A stretch of 41,608 bases of DNA from positions 1 to 41,608 of the forward strand of contig NZ_JAEUAN010000036.1 of NCBI RefSeq assembly GCF_019511445.1, read 5' to 3'. Below are positions 15,433 through 23,006 of this stretch, piece after piece (positions within the stretch are counted from its first letter, which is position 1; each line of letters starts with the position of its first letter). Both the position numbers and the translations under genes were made by a program. This DNA comes from Aliirhizobium wenxiniae (lineage in GTDB: Bacteria > Pseudomonadota > Alphaproteobacteria > Rhizobiales > Rhizobiaceae). The notes beneath the pieces were generated by a model that saw nothing but the letters and a program-made list of their open reading frames with translations, searched no databases and was not told the DNA's origin.

Positions 15433-15758
15433 GCCGTCTGCCGCCTGTTCGAAAGTCCAGGAAAGGTCGGGGTCGCCGCTTTATCATAAACAAGATGGTC
15501 CGGCTGCTTTGCTGGTAATAATTCTCGAGTTTCGCGTGAAGTCGAGCCATCTGGATCGGGACCACAGGATCGTGGCGTACATCGCTGGCAGCATCTCTCC
15601 CGAACACCTCCATCGCGATTTGCAATGTCGTATTCTCCGGCAAGCCGTTGATCTGCGAGGCAGATCAGCAGTCTTCTGAGTGGATCGTCGAGAAAAGGCT
15701 GCGCCAGAATATGTTCCAGCTCATCGCGCACATCCGAACTTTCATATCGACGAGCCAT
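15392..15758 (-). pseudogene. Frameshifted N-terminal regulatory-type module
   Basis: Two minus-strand frames together resemble the N-terminal module that precedes cyclase or TolB-like domains in many rhizobial proteins. The first frame, from the ATG at 15758, gives VRDELEHILAQPF and LRRLLICLADQRLAGE. Near 15640 the similarity moves to another frame (TTLQIAMEVFGRD, then DPVVPIQMARLHAKLENYY). The expected Pro-Lys-Gly ending is corrupted and no output domain follows. A one-base insertion plus truncation explains this. It is non-functional as read. Confidence 0.55.
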
Positions 15759-15876
15759 CGGCCAATCCCCGAAACGTGACAGGGGATCAGCCTAATCCGG
15801 AACTTAGCTTATGCCATTGTCTGAGAGTTTCCGAATCTTGTCTGCAAGTCCCGAATCAACAGCCCAACTCCAGCAA

Positions 15877-16792
15877 TCATCGCCCGAAGTCGGGCGTCTG
15901 GGGCGATACAATCGTTTCATGGTTGCGGTCTGCAAGCCTGCGCAGATCGCCTGGGGTTAAACCGAACTGGTGTCGGAAAGCCTTTGAGAAGTCCTCAGCC
16001 GAGGCAAATCCACAATCTTCCGCTATACGATGGATCGGTCGTGTATCGGCACGGTCAGCAAGCGCTGCCTTGCTGGCGAGCAGACGTTGCTGCCTGATCT
16101 CGCGCACCACACCCCCTGAAGCTTCGAAATGCCGGTAAAGCTTTGAGCGCGAAAGGCCCAGAGTTGCGCAAATATGCTCTGGCCCCAGATTCGGCAGGCT
16201 GAGGTTTTGGCCTATGTAGCGTTTGACGCGATCAGCGAGTGCCTCATTGACAGCATCCGCGGCCAAATGCCGATCGTTTTTCCCGTGTGGCACCAGGCAA
16301 GCGGAAACCATCGCCTTGAGCGCCGAGGCGGTGGCGCTGACTTCAGCTTCTGTCAGCGTCGGCAATCGCCGTTCTAATGACAGAAGAAAATCCGACAGCA
16401 GCCCAATCATTGGTCCGGACAATGCAACGTCTCGCAGTTCGTCAAGCTCTCCTGAAATGTCCGCGTAAAGATCGCGTGGGAGATATAGGAACAACAGGTT
16501 GCTGTCAGTGGATTGGCCCTCAAAAGGCCTTGTCAGAACGCAAGCGCAACGCACCGGGCTCGCTTCGATCGACAGTATCGTCGCAAAGGGTCGTCGTCTC
16601 GCCGGCCCGGTTCAAGGTCAGGAACCAATGATCCACTTTCTTTTGCGCACACTTTCAGGACGAAGTTGAAAGTTTTACAGCACTGAACAGCTCGCGCGAG
16701 ATGATCATGTTTCCGAGATGCCATGCCTTCATCTCAGCCCTATAACCAATCGGTCGATGCTCGTGCGCCAATGAGGCGTCGATGCTCCGGCT
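15877..16792 (-). pseudogene. AraC-family regulator, broken by a stop and a frameshift
   Basis: The C-terminal DNA-binding domain is intact, with two helix-turn-helix units (ICATLGLSRSKLYRHF, and IAEDCGFASAEDFSKAFRHQFG). An open frame from about 16554 would give 225 residues. The ligand-binding half is damaged. Another frame carries WHLGNMIISRELFSAV, then a TGA (16657-16655), then VDHWFLTLNRAGETTT, up to an A4/T4 run at 16522-16525 where removing one base restores LLFLYLPRDLY. The full-length gene would be about 300 residues. A truncated but active DNA-binding protein is possible. Sequencing error at the T-run is another explanation, but it would not remove the stop codon. Confidence 0.65.
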
Positions 16793-16968
16793 TCAATGGT
16801 ATGGAGCCAAGAAGCGCTAATCAGTCCCGACCCCTATCATGTAACGGGTCAAGATCCCTAGTGCGACACCGGAGGCCTGTTTCAGAACGTAGGTTCTGGT
16901 TCCCCCTTTCGCCGATCCCAACCCCTTTCTTTCCATGGCTCGCGCGCGCCGGCTGTATGAGGCACGGT

Positions 16969-17151
16969 CTACCGGTCCTGCTGATAACCCTGATGAGTCG
17001 TGTTGACCTTGCTGTTGCCTTGCTGCCCCATCTTATCGGGATTGTCCGCCGGATCTTTCGGGGATTTCAGATTGGCGGGCTGGTCTGGCGACGAACCGGT
17101 CCCCTTCGGGCTGCGATTCTCGTCTGGAACGGGTGGAAGTCTGCTGCTCAT
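16969..17151 (-). CDS. Small hydrophilic stress-type protein
   Basis: A 60-residue, Pro/Asn/Gln/Lys-rich protein with no hydrophobic segment (MSSRLPPVPDENRSPKGTG, ending NTTHQGYQQDR). It is probably disordered. Its ATG at 17151 comes 11 bases after the stop of the preceding small gene, with AGGTGAAG as binding site, so both belong to one transcript. The EcfG-type motif at 17406-17430 would drive the pair. Similar proteins occur in rhizobia without assigned function. Confidence 0.7.
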   Translation of the reverse strand: MSSRLPPVPDENRSPKGTGSSPDQPANLKSPKDPADNPDKMGQQGNSKVNTTHQGYQQDR

Positions 17152-17162
17152 GTCTTCACCTA

Positions 17163-17378
17163 TCAAGCTGGATCTTTGTTGGCTTCATGATCATGAAGCT
17201 GTTCAGTTTGGATTGCCTTGCCGTCCAATCCTCGTTCGCGCGAGTGCTGCGCCTTGTCGCGGTTGGAAAGCACCATGTTTTCTGGGAGCACATCCGGGTC
17301 GAGCTCGGTCATCGTCCCTGTACCGTCCCCTTTGCCGTGCGATCCTGAACCGATGTGCTTTCGATCAGCGTTTGCCAT
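17163..17378 (-). CDS. Small hydrophilic stress-type protein
   Basis: A 71-residue, charged, probably disordered protein (MANADRKHIGSGSHGKGDG, then VLSNRDKAQHSRERGLDGK). The ATG at 17378 is preceded by AAGGAG with ideal spacing, and the residues of the longer frame upstream do not look coding. A GGAAC-N17-GTT motif ends 28 bases before the start. It is the first gene of a two-gene unit with the 60-residue protein. I recognise the type as a rhizobial hypothetical, role unknown. Confidence 0.75.
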   Translation of the reverse strand: MANADRKHIGSGSHGKGDGTGTMTELDPDVLPENMVLSNRDKAQHSRERGLDGKAIQTEQLHDHEANKDPA

Positions 17379-17405
17379 ATTGAACTCCTTTGGATTGGCG
17401 CCGCT

Positions 17406-17430
17406 AACTCGCCGGAATATGCAAAGTTCC
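17406..17430 (-). promoter_or_regulatory. EcfG-type promoter, leftward
   Basis: Minus strand GGAAC (17430-17426), 17-base spacer, GTT (17408-17406). It sits 28 bases before the ATG at 17378 and is arranged back to back with a rightward copy at 17478. Confidence 0.7.
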
Positions 17431-17477
17431 GGGATCTTTGAATTTTTCAATTTGAAGCAAATCCATCGAGAACGAAG

Positions 17478-17502
17478 GGAACTCCCGTGAGGCTTGCCTG
17501 TT
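17478..17502 (+). promoter_or_regulatory. EcfG-type promoter, rightward
   Basis: GGAAC (17478-17482), 17-base spacer, GTTCG from 17500. It lies 28 bases before the ATG of the broken small gene at 17530 and would also transcribe the intact gene at 17730. Confidence 0.7.
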
Positions 17503-17529
17503 CGATCCACCTCAACAGGAGGATCTGAA

Positions 17530-17728
17530 ATGGCGATCACGAGCCAAGGCCCGGTGCGGCTGGTACCACCGATCAGTCACCCCGATGGGAGGGACCCGAA
17601 GAAACGAGACCGCGCGGCTATTTGCCGGCAGTAGTGACCCCGACAAAGATCGTGATGCGGTTGGAGAAAACACCGCCGATCCCTCACGGGAGAAGATGAC
17701 CGACGCCGGCAAAACGAAGGGAGATTGA
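17530..17728 (+). pseudogene. Small hydrophilic protein gene with two frame changes
   Basis: An ATG with a strong AGGAGG site starts a frame that stops after 34 codons. Coding-like sequence continues in other frames: GAAGTTD in the second, then NETARLFAGSSDPDKDRD and GENTADPSREKMTDAGK in the third, ending at the TGA at 17726. That TGA is one base before the next gene's ATG, the spacing expected of a coupled pair. Two single-base indels would explain it. The ancestral product was a charged, disordered protein of the same style as its neighbours. Confidence 0.5.
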
Positions 17729-17729
17729 T

Positions 17730-17945
17730 ATGAGTAATCCAGAAGCGGATGCGAAAGGACAATATGCCAAGTCGCAGGCGGATCCGAAGTCCACGGGTGT
17801 CGCAAGCGCCAAGCCCACGGTAATCACCGGTTCTGAGGACGCCACGGCCCATAAGACACCGCCGGGGCATAAACCCGTCAAGGAATGGGATCTGAATTAC
17901 GATCCGTCAGAAATGAATGAGGGCGATTTCAGAGGATCTCGCTGA
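17730..17945 (+). CDS. Small hydrophilic stress-type protein
   Basis: A 71-residue, disordered-looking protein (MSNPEADAKGQYAKSQADP; ending EWDLNYDPSEMNEGDF). AAGGGAG precedes the ATG at a good distance. It directly follows the broken gene at 17530-17728 and shares its EcfG-type promoter. There is no membrane segment. Function is unknown; a protective hydrophilin-like role under stress would be a guess from composition only. Confidence 0.7.
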   Translation: MSNPEADAKGQYAKSQADPKSTGVASAKPTVITGSEDATAHKTPPGHKPVKEWDLNYDPSEMNEGDFRGSR

Positions 17946-18077
17946 CACGTTTGTTTGAGGCCTGCACAAGGCACCTCGGCCAGACCGCTTCGTCCGGGAG
18001 CGGACATCAGCGTACAGCGGGTGAGAAAGCAGATAATCAGGATAGGACCCATATCGGGATTAATTAAGGAACCGCCC

Positions 18078-18320
18078 ATGGTCACCACAGATTGGGAAGA
18101 GCCTGTCGTCGTCGCGCTGCCCGGTTTTGCGCGTCGCGAGGTCGCTGGCCCGTTCGAAGCTCTGGCCCTACTATCCGAAGGTTGGCCGACGATGGCCGGC
18201 GCTCCGTTCATCAAAGCAAAAATCTCTTGCAAAGCGGCACTCGAAGATCGCATCACGCCGGAGCAAGCACGTCGCGATTTCGAAAAGGCCGCGAGAGAGG
18301 CGAGCCGGTCCCTGAGCTGA
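18078..18320 (+). CDS. DUF982 family protein
   Basis: An 80-residue DUF982 protein. Family landmarks are DWEEPVVVAL near the start, the helix with the WP motif (FEALALLSEGWPTM), a Cys helix (AKISCKAALED) and the ARRDFEKAAREAS ending. The ATG at 18078 has AAGGA upstream. It lies between stress-type small genes on the same strand but with separate gaps. No EcfG-type motif is seen in front of it. Confidence 0.75.
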   Translation: MVTTDWEEPVVVALPGFARREVAGPFEALALLSEGWPTMAGAPFIKAKISCKAALEDRITPEQARRDFEKAAREASRSLS

Positions 18321-18514
18321 AGAAAGTTCCGCCTAGAGCGGATGAACTGCACACTCTTTTGCTCGTGCCATGGCGGCCGAAGCTTTAGCCACGTCGCGCA
18401 CTCTTCGATGACCGCAAAGTCTCCAAGCTTCGCGAACTTCTCCCACCTGCCGCAGTTCGCGGGCGCCAACAACGCGGCGAACGATCGCGGAAGGGTAAAA
18501 TGGCTGTGACGTAA

Positions 18515-18739
18515 ATGTTCGAGATAACCTCCATCGACGCGCCATGGCCGGTAAAGGTTCCGATCAATCTCTTGGATGATGATACGGCCATAGCTCACGC
18601 GAGATTGGTCTTCAGACAGCTCGAGGATGTTTACGGTCGGCAGAACGGTTTCACCCAGATTGTCGTGCGCAAGGAAGATCGTGATCTTTTTCGACTAAGC
18701 GTTCTGGAAAGCTGGACTGCCTCTCCGATGAAGACATGA
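18515..18739 (+). CDS. Small hypothetical protein
   Basis: A 74-residue protein of unknown function. The pattern DDDTAIAHARLVFRQLED, followed by a short strand-rich end (FTQIVVRKEDRDLFRLSVLESW), resembles small rhizobial proteins I recall only as hypothetical. The ATG at 18515 is the only reasonable start, with a weak purine-rich site. The region just before it (18321-18514) contains no plus-strand gene. Confidence 0.5.
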   Translation: MFEITSIDAPWPVKVPINLLDDDTAIAHARLVFRQLEDVYGRQNGFTQIVVRKEDRDLFRLSVLESWTASPMKT

Positions 18740-18771
18740 GAGTCGCCGGCTGCATTAGCGGTCGCCGCACG

Positions 18772-19245
18772 TCAGGGGTTAGCTTCATTTAGAATTTTGC
18801 CCCCAAGGATCAGGATCCGCTTCAGTTCCGTTTCCTTGACTCGAGCTACCGCCTCTTGTGGCGAAAGCCAGGCTAATCGGCGCTGGCTCATCTCCGGGTA
18901 GTGATTTCGCTGACGCCTAACCCTTAAAAGGAAGACGCGTACGCGAGCCGGTAGTTTTCGATCTTTGCCAACAATCTTGATATACGAGAAGGAAGCGAAA
19001 GCGCGCTTCTTTGCCCGCCCGACTATTCCGGCCTCTTCCCAAGCCTGTCGCTCCGCGACTTCTCGCTCGGTGAGACCATCAATCAACCATCCTTTCGGGA
19101 TCATCCACTTTCCGGTTCCACGGGTCGTAATGAGCAACATTTCGGGGCCATTCCGAGTTCGACGGTAGCATAAGGCGCCGACCTGCTGAGCAAGGTCATG
19201 AAAGTCATCTGTTGATGTAGGTGTGGGTCGTACAACTTGTTCCAC
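18772..19245 (-). CDS. Nudix hydrolase with atypical Nudix box
   Basis: A 157-residue Nudix-fold protein resembling the diphosphoinositol-polyphosphate hydrolase-like branch (GKWMIPKGWLIDG, then EREVAERQAWEEAGIVG). The Nudix box spans about residues 52-74. Two of its consensus Glu residues are replaced: Leu58 for the first Glu, and Gln67 for the Glu of REU, a metal ligand in MutT. Glu70 and Glu71 remain. Activity may therefore be altered. The GTG at 19245 has an ideal GGAGG site. An EcfG-type motif lies 29 bases upstream, so stress control is likely. It is divergent from the glycan operon. Confidence 0.8.
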   Translation of the reverse strand: MEQVVRPTPTSTDDFHDLAQQVGALCYRRTRNGPEMLLITTRGTGKWMIPKGWLIDGLTEREVAERQAWEEAGIVGRAKKRAFASFSYIKIVGKDRKLPARVRVFLLRVRRQRNHYPEMSQRRLAWLSPQEAVARVKETELKRILILGGKILNEANP

Positions 19246-19273
19246 GTCGTAGCCTCCGTATGTGGGCGCTGCA

Positions 19274-19298
19274 AACCTTGGTGTCAGGCAAAAGTTCC
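19274..19298 (-). promoter_or_regulatory. EcfG-type promoter for the Nudix gene
   Basis: Minus strand GGAAC (19298-19294), 17-base spacer, GTT (19276-19274), 29 bases before the GTG start at 19245. Confidence 0.65.
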
Positions 19299-19516
19299 TC
19301 CTTATCATTGCGGAAAAGCGCCTTCAGGAAATACGAGGCGACGGTCCGCCCAAGCGGCATCGATATTTTTTTTCCTAAGAACGAACTTTCGTTCGCCTAA
19401 GCTGTTCGCGGCGTCGATACCAACGGGAAACTCATTTCGAGTCGTTGCGGCCAATCTTTTACTTGCCCACAACGAGCCTTCTGCCCACTTCAGCTCTATC
19501 CCACGACGGAGACGAC

Positions 19517-20686
19517 ATGAACGTTTCGCTGCTCACGAAGCCGCGCGGACATAGCTCGCGCGAGATTTTTCTGTGCTTCTCTCACCTTCGTTGGAATTTC
19601 GTCTTCCAGCGCCCTCAACACCTTCTGACGCGTGCCACACGCACCTATGACGTCTACTACTGGGAAGAGCCGGTATTTGAAGACGTCCCTGCTGCCTGGC
19701 TTCATCGGTCAACGAGCGACGAAGGTGTCGAGATCGTCGTTCCTCATCTTCCGCAAGGGCGACAGATAGACGCGGCCGCGATCCAAGCCCAACTGCTCGA
19801 AGGCTTTCTTTCCGACCTGAGAAGACCTCCTTCGGTACTTTGGTACTATACTCCGATGGCCCTTGAGTTCAGCCGTTGGCTTAGCGCCGATCTGATCGTC
19901 TATGACAATATGGACGAACTGTCAGCCTTCGACGGAGCGCCACCAGAAGTCATCGCGCTCGAAAACGAAATGTTTTCGATCAGCGATATCGTGTTCACCG
20001 GCGGCCAGAGCCTCTATGAGGCGAAGAAGGACCGTCACAGAAACATTCATCCCTTTCCGTCCAGTATCGATGCCTCTCACTTTAACAAGGCCCGCCAAGC
20101 CGACGGTGATCCCCCGGATCAAGCAGCGATCCCTCATCCACGAATCGGCTTTTTCGGGGTGATCGACGAACGGATGGATATCGATCTTTTGTTCCAGGCG
20201 GCAGATATGAGGCCCGACTGGCAGTTCGTCATGATTGGGCCAGTCGTCAAGGTTGATCCGCGCATCCTTCCCTGCCGCGACAACATCCATTGGCTCGGCC
20301 CGAAGAGCTACAAGGAGCTTCCGGCTTATCTTGCGCATTGGGACATCGGGCTCATGCCTTTCGCGCTTAACGACGCGACCCGGTTCATCAGCCCGACCAA
20401 AACTCCCGAGTTTCTGGCAGCCGGCCTGCCGGTTCTCTCGACGATGATCCGCGACGTCGTGCGTCCCTATGGCGATCTTGGGCTGGTGGAGATTATCGAC
20501 GGGGCGGAGGACCTTTGCGCTCGAACGGCACTTCTCCTCGATCGCCCAAAGGAGCATTGGCTTTCGCGAGCGGACGAATTCCTCGCGCAGAACTCCTGGG
20601 ATCAGACCTGGGCAGCGATGCAGGCCCACATGGCAAGGCCCAACACACGGAACCTCATTGAAGCGCAGGAGGCGGCCTATGTATGA
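19517..20686 (+). CDS. Glycosyltransferase, GT-B type
   Basis: A 389-residue glycosyltransferase. The N-terminal WNFVFQRPQHLLTR motif is typical of a group of GT1/GT4-like enzymes found with surface-glycan genes. The C-terminal half has the nucleotide-sugar domain features FGVIDERMD, WLGPKSYKELPAYL and the Glu in TKTPEFLAAGLPV. It has no membrane helix, so it likely acts at the cytoplasmic face. The ATG at 19517 is chosen because the longer frame upstream is non-homologous. Its last codons overlap the next start by 8 bases (ATGTATGA). With glf next to it, transfer of galactofuranose is a reasonable proposal. Confidence 0.8.
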   Translation: MNVSLLTKPRGHSSREIFLCFSHLRWNFVFQRPQHLLTRATRTYDVYYWEEPVFEDVPAAWLHRSTSDEGVEIVVPHLPQGRQIDAAAIQAQLLEGFLSDLRRPPSVLWYYTPMALEFSRWLSADLIVYDNMDELSAFDGAPPEVIALENEMFSISDIVFTGGQSLYEAKKDRHRNIHPFPSSIDASHFNKARQADGDPPDQAAIPHPRIGFFGVIDERMDIDLLFQAADMRPDWQFVMIGPVVKVDPRILPCRDNIHWLGPKSYKELPAYLAHWDIGLMPFALNDATRFISPTKTPEFLAAGLPVLSTMIRDVVRPYGDLGLVEIIDGAEDLCARTALLLDRPKEHWLSRADEFLAQNSWDQTWAAMQAHMARPNTRNLIEAQEAAYV

Positions 20687-21836
20687 CTGGCTGATCGTCG
20701 GCGCGGGTTTCGCCGGAAGTGTCTTAGCAGAACGGCTTGCTTCGGAGCGCGGAGATTCCGTTCTTCTGGTGGATCGCAGGCCTCATACCGGAGGTAATGC
20801 CTATGATCATCTGGATGAGGCAGGCATCCTCGTTCACAAATACGGCCCTCACATTTTCCACACCAACTCGCAGCAGATCTTCGATCATCTGTCGCAGTTT
20901 ACCGAGTGGAGGCCTTACAGCCACCGGGTGTTGGCCCAAGTAGACGGTAAGCAGGTGCCGATCCCTATCAACCGCACCACAATCAATAGTCTGTATGACC
21001 TTGACCTGACGTCGGAACAACTTGGGGCATGGCTTCAGCAGCGCGCCGAGCCCGTCGGCAATATCCGGACATCGGAGGATGTCGTCGTCAGTGTCGTCGG
21101 ACGCGAACTCTACGAAAAGTTTTTCCGCGGCTATACCCGGAAACAATGGGGCGTCGATCCCTCACAGCTCGACAAATCCGTCACAGCACGGGTGCCGACA
21201 CGCACCGATGACGACGACCGATATTTCACCGATGCGTTCCAGTTCATGCCGCTGGAAGGCTATACCGCTATGTTCAAACGGATGCTGTCGCATCCGAATA
21301 TTGACGTCCGCCTTGGGGTCGATTTCAACGAGATACGCCAGACGCAGGCTTACGGGCGCCTTGTCTTCACCGGTCCAATCGACGAATATTTTCAGTATTG
21401 CTTTGGGCGCCTGCCCTACCGGTCCCTCAGTTTCGAGCACGTGACCCTCGACAAACCGTGGCACCAGCCCGTCGGCGTCGTGAACTACCCGATGACGGAG
21501 GACTACACCCGCATCACCGAGTACAAGCACCTGACCGGCCAGGAACATGCCAAGACCAGCCTGACGTACGAACATCCGAGCGCGGACGGCGACCCATACT
21601 ATCCGATCCCCAGAGAAGAAAATGCGGAACGATATCGGCAGTACGAAGCACTAGCCCGCCAGACGCCGGATGTCTGGTTCGTGGGCCGGCTCGCGACCTA
21701 CAAGTACTATAACATGGATCAGGTAGTGGGCCAGGCGCTTGCGACATTCCGGCGGATCGAGGAGCGACTTCCCAGAAAAGCCACTCGGATTGTGACTGAG
21801 CCCACGGCGAATCTGCCTGCCTCGCTGCGAACTTAA
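20679..21836 (+). CDS. glf: UDP-galactopyranose mutase
   Basis: A 385-residue flavoenzyme that converts UDP-galactopyranose to UDP-galactofuranose. The FAD-binding start is VGAGFAGSVLAERLA. HTGGNAYDH and YGPHIFHTN are classic Glf motifs, as are KFFRGYTRKQWG and the C-terminal FVGRLATYKYYNMDQVVGQAL. Length is normal for the family. It is cytosolic. The ATG at 20679 overlaps the preceding glycosyltransferase. No other galactofuranose gene is in the window, so this operon is a self-contained source of the donor sugar. Confidence 0.95.
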   Translation: MYDWLIVGAGFAGSVLAERLASERGDSVLLVDRRPHTGGNAYDHLDEAGILVHKYGPHIFHTNSQQIFDHLSQFTEWRPYSHRVLAQVDGKQVPIPINRTTINSLYDLDLTSEQLGAWLQQRAEPVGNIRTSEDVVVSVVGRELYEKFFRGYTRKQWGVDPSQLDKSVTARVPTRTDDDDRYFTDAFQFMPLEGYTAMFKRMLSHPNIDVRLGVDFNEIRQTQAYGRLVFTGPIDEYFQYCFGRLPYRSLSFEHVTLDKPWHQPVGVVNYPMTEDYTRITEYKHLTGQEHAKTSLTYEHPSADGDPYYPIPREENAERYRQYEALARQTPDVWFVGRLATYKYYNMDQVVGQALATFRRIEERLPRKATRIVTEPTANLPASLRT

Positions 21837-21854
21837 TCAAGCCGGGAGCGACCA

Positions 21855-23006
21855 ATGTTTAAGAGCTTCTTGATGGGAGGGTTCGAGTGTTCCACCCATA
21901 AGCGAAAGGATGGGCGGCGCGTGGATATGCTCGCTGCGACCCGGCACGACGAGCTTGCCGAGCGCGATTACCAACAGCTTCAAGGGCTCGGGATCATGAG
22001 CGTGCGTGATGGCCTTCGCTGGCATTTGATCGAGCGCCGGCCACATCGCTACGACTGGTCGACATCGCTACCGATGATCCGAGCGGCCGCACAGACTGGG
22101 ACGGAAGTGATCTGGGATCTCTGCCACTATGGTTGGCCAAACGGGCTCGACATCTGGTCGCCATCTTTCGTTGAGCGTTTCGCAAACTTTTCGCGTGTCG
22201 CCGCGGAAGTCATCTCTGGGGAAATTTCCGGCCGGCGGTCTTATTGCCCAATCAATGAAATCTCCTTCTGGGCATGGGGCGGCGGACAGGTGGGCTACAT
22301 GAACCCCTGCGCCGTCGCGCGGGGCGCCGAGCTGAAGCGCCAACTCGTCCGGGCCTTCATTGCCGCCTCTGACGCCATTCGTGAAGTTGATCCGGATGCC
22401 TGCATCATCGTTGCCGAACCATCGGTCAACATTACGACGGGTTCGGAGGCAATCACCGATATCGCCGAGGCGGAAAGGCACAGGCTCTATCAGTTCGAAG
22501 CAGTGGACATGCTCCTCGGTAAACAGGAGCCACAACTGGGCGGTCATCCGCGTGTCATCGATGTCGTGGGTATGAATTTCTATCCGACCAATCAGTGGTA
22601 CCATTTTGGTCCGGGCATCCCCTTCGGACACCATCACTTCAAATCTTTTGCCGACATGGTCGTTGAGACGCATGAGCGGTTTGATCTGCCCGTATTCGTC
22701 GCCGAGACCGGAGCGGAAGCATCGTCGCGCCCTGGATGGCTGCACTATATCTCCACCCAAGTAGAAGAGGCGATGCACAGAGGTGCCCCGGTCAAAGGAA
22801 TCTGCCTCTATCCGGTAACTGCTTATCCCGGCTGGGACAACGATCGTATCTGCGAAACCGGCGTGATCGGCATGGCGGGTCCCGGCGGAAATCGTTCACT
22901 CTATGAGCCGCTTGCGGCAGAAATTCGCCGCGAGAGCTTGCGTTTCAATGGGCGATCTTCTTCCCACCTTTCGATTGTTGACGGACCAGACCATGCATTT
23001 TCATAA
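21855..23006 (+). CDS. Family 1-like glycoside hydrolase
   Basis: A 383-residue TIM-barrel protein of the beta-glucosidase (clan A) type. The acid/base Glu is probably in CPINEISFWAWGG (the NE motif), and the nucleophile in LPVFVAETGAE. The start MFKSFLMGGFECSTHKR is typical of small proteins of this group that accompany rhizobial glycan genes. There is no signal peptide, so it is likely cytosolic. The ATG at 21855 follows GGGAG, 18 bases after glf. Whether it trims or transfers sugars, or is a non-hydrolytic relative, cannot be told. Confidence 0.75.
   Translation: MFKSFLMGGFECSTHKRKDGRRVDMLAATRHDELAERDYQQLQGLGIMSVRDGLRWHLIERRPHRYDWSTSLPMIRAAAQTGTEVIWDLCHYGWPNGLDIWSPSFVERFANFSRVAAEVISGEISGRRSYCPINEISFWAWGGGQVGYMNPCAVARGAELKRQLVRAFIAASDAIREVDPDACIIVAEPSVNITTGSEAITDIAEAERHRLYQFEAVDMLLGKQEPQLGGHPRVIDVVGMNFYPTNQWYHFGPGIPFGHHHFKSFADMVVETHERFDLPVFVAETGAEASSRPGWLHYISTQVEEAMHRGAPVKGICLYPVTAYPGWDNDRICETGVIGMAGPGGNRSLYEPLAAEIRRESLRFNGRSSSHLSIVDGPDHAFS

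Noticed and set aside
17897..18598. A 233-codon minus-strand open frame
   Set aside because: It covers the clear DUF982 gene and other plus-strand small genes, has no binding site, and its sequence is Ser/Arg-rich like a shadow. Only the part around 18330-18510 looks slightly protein-like.
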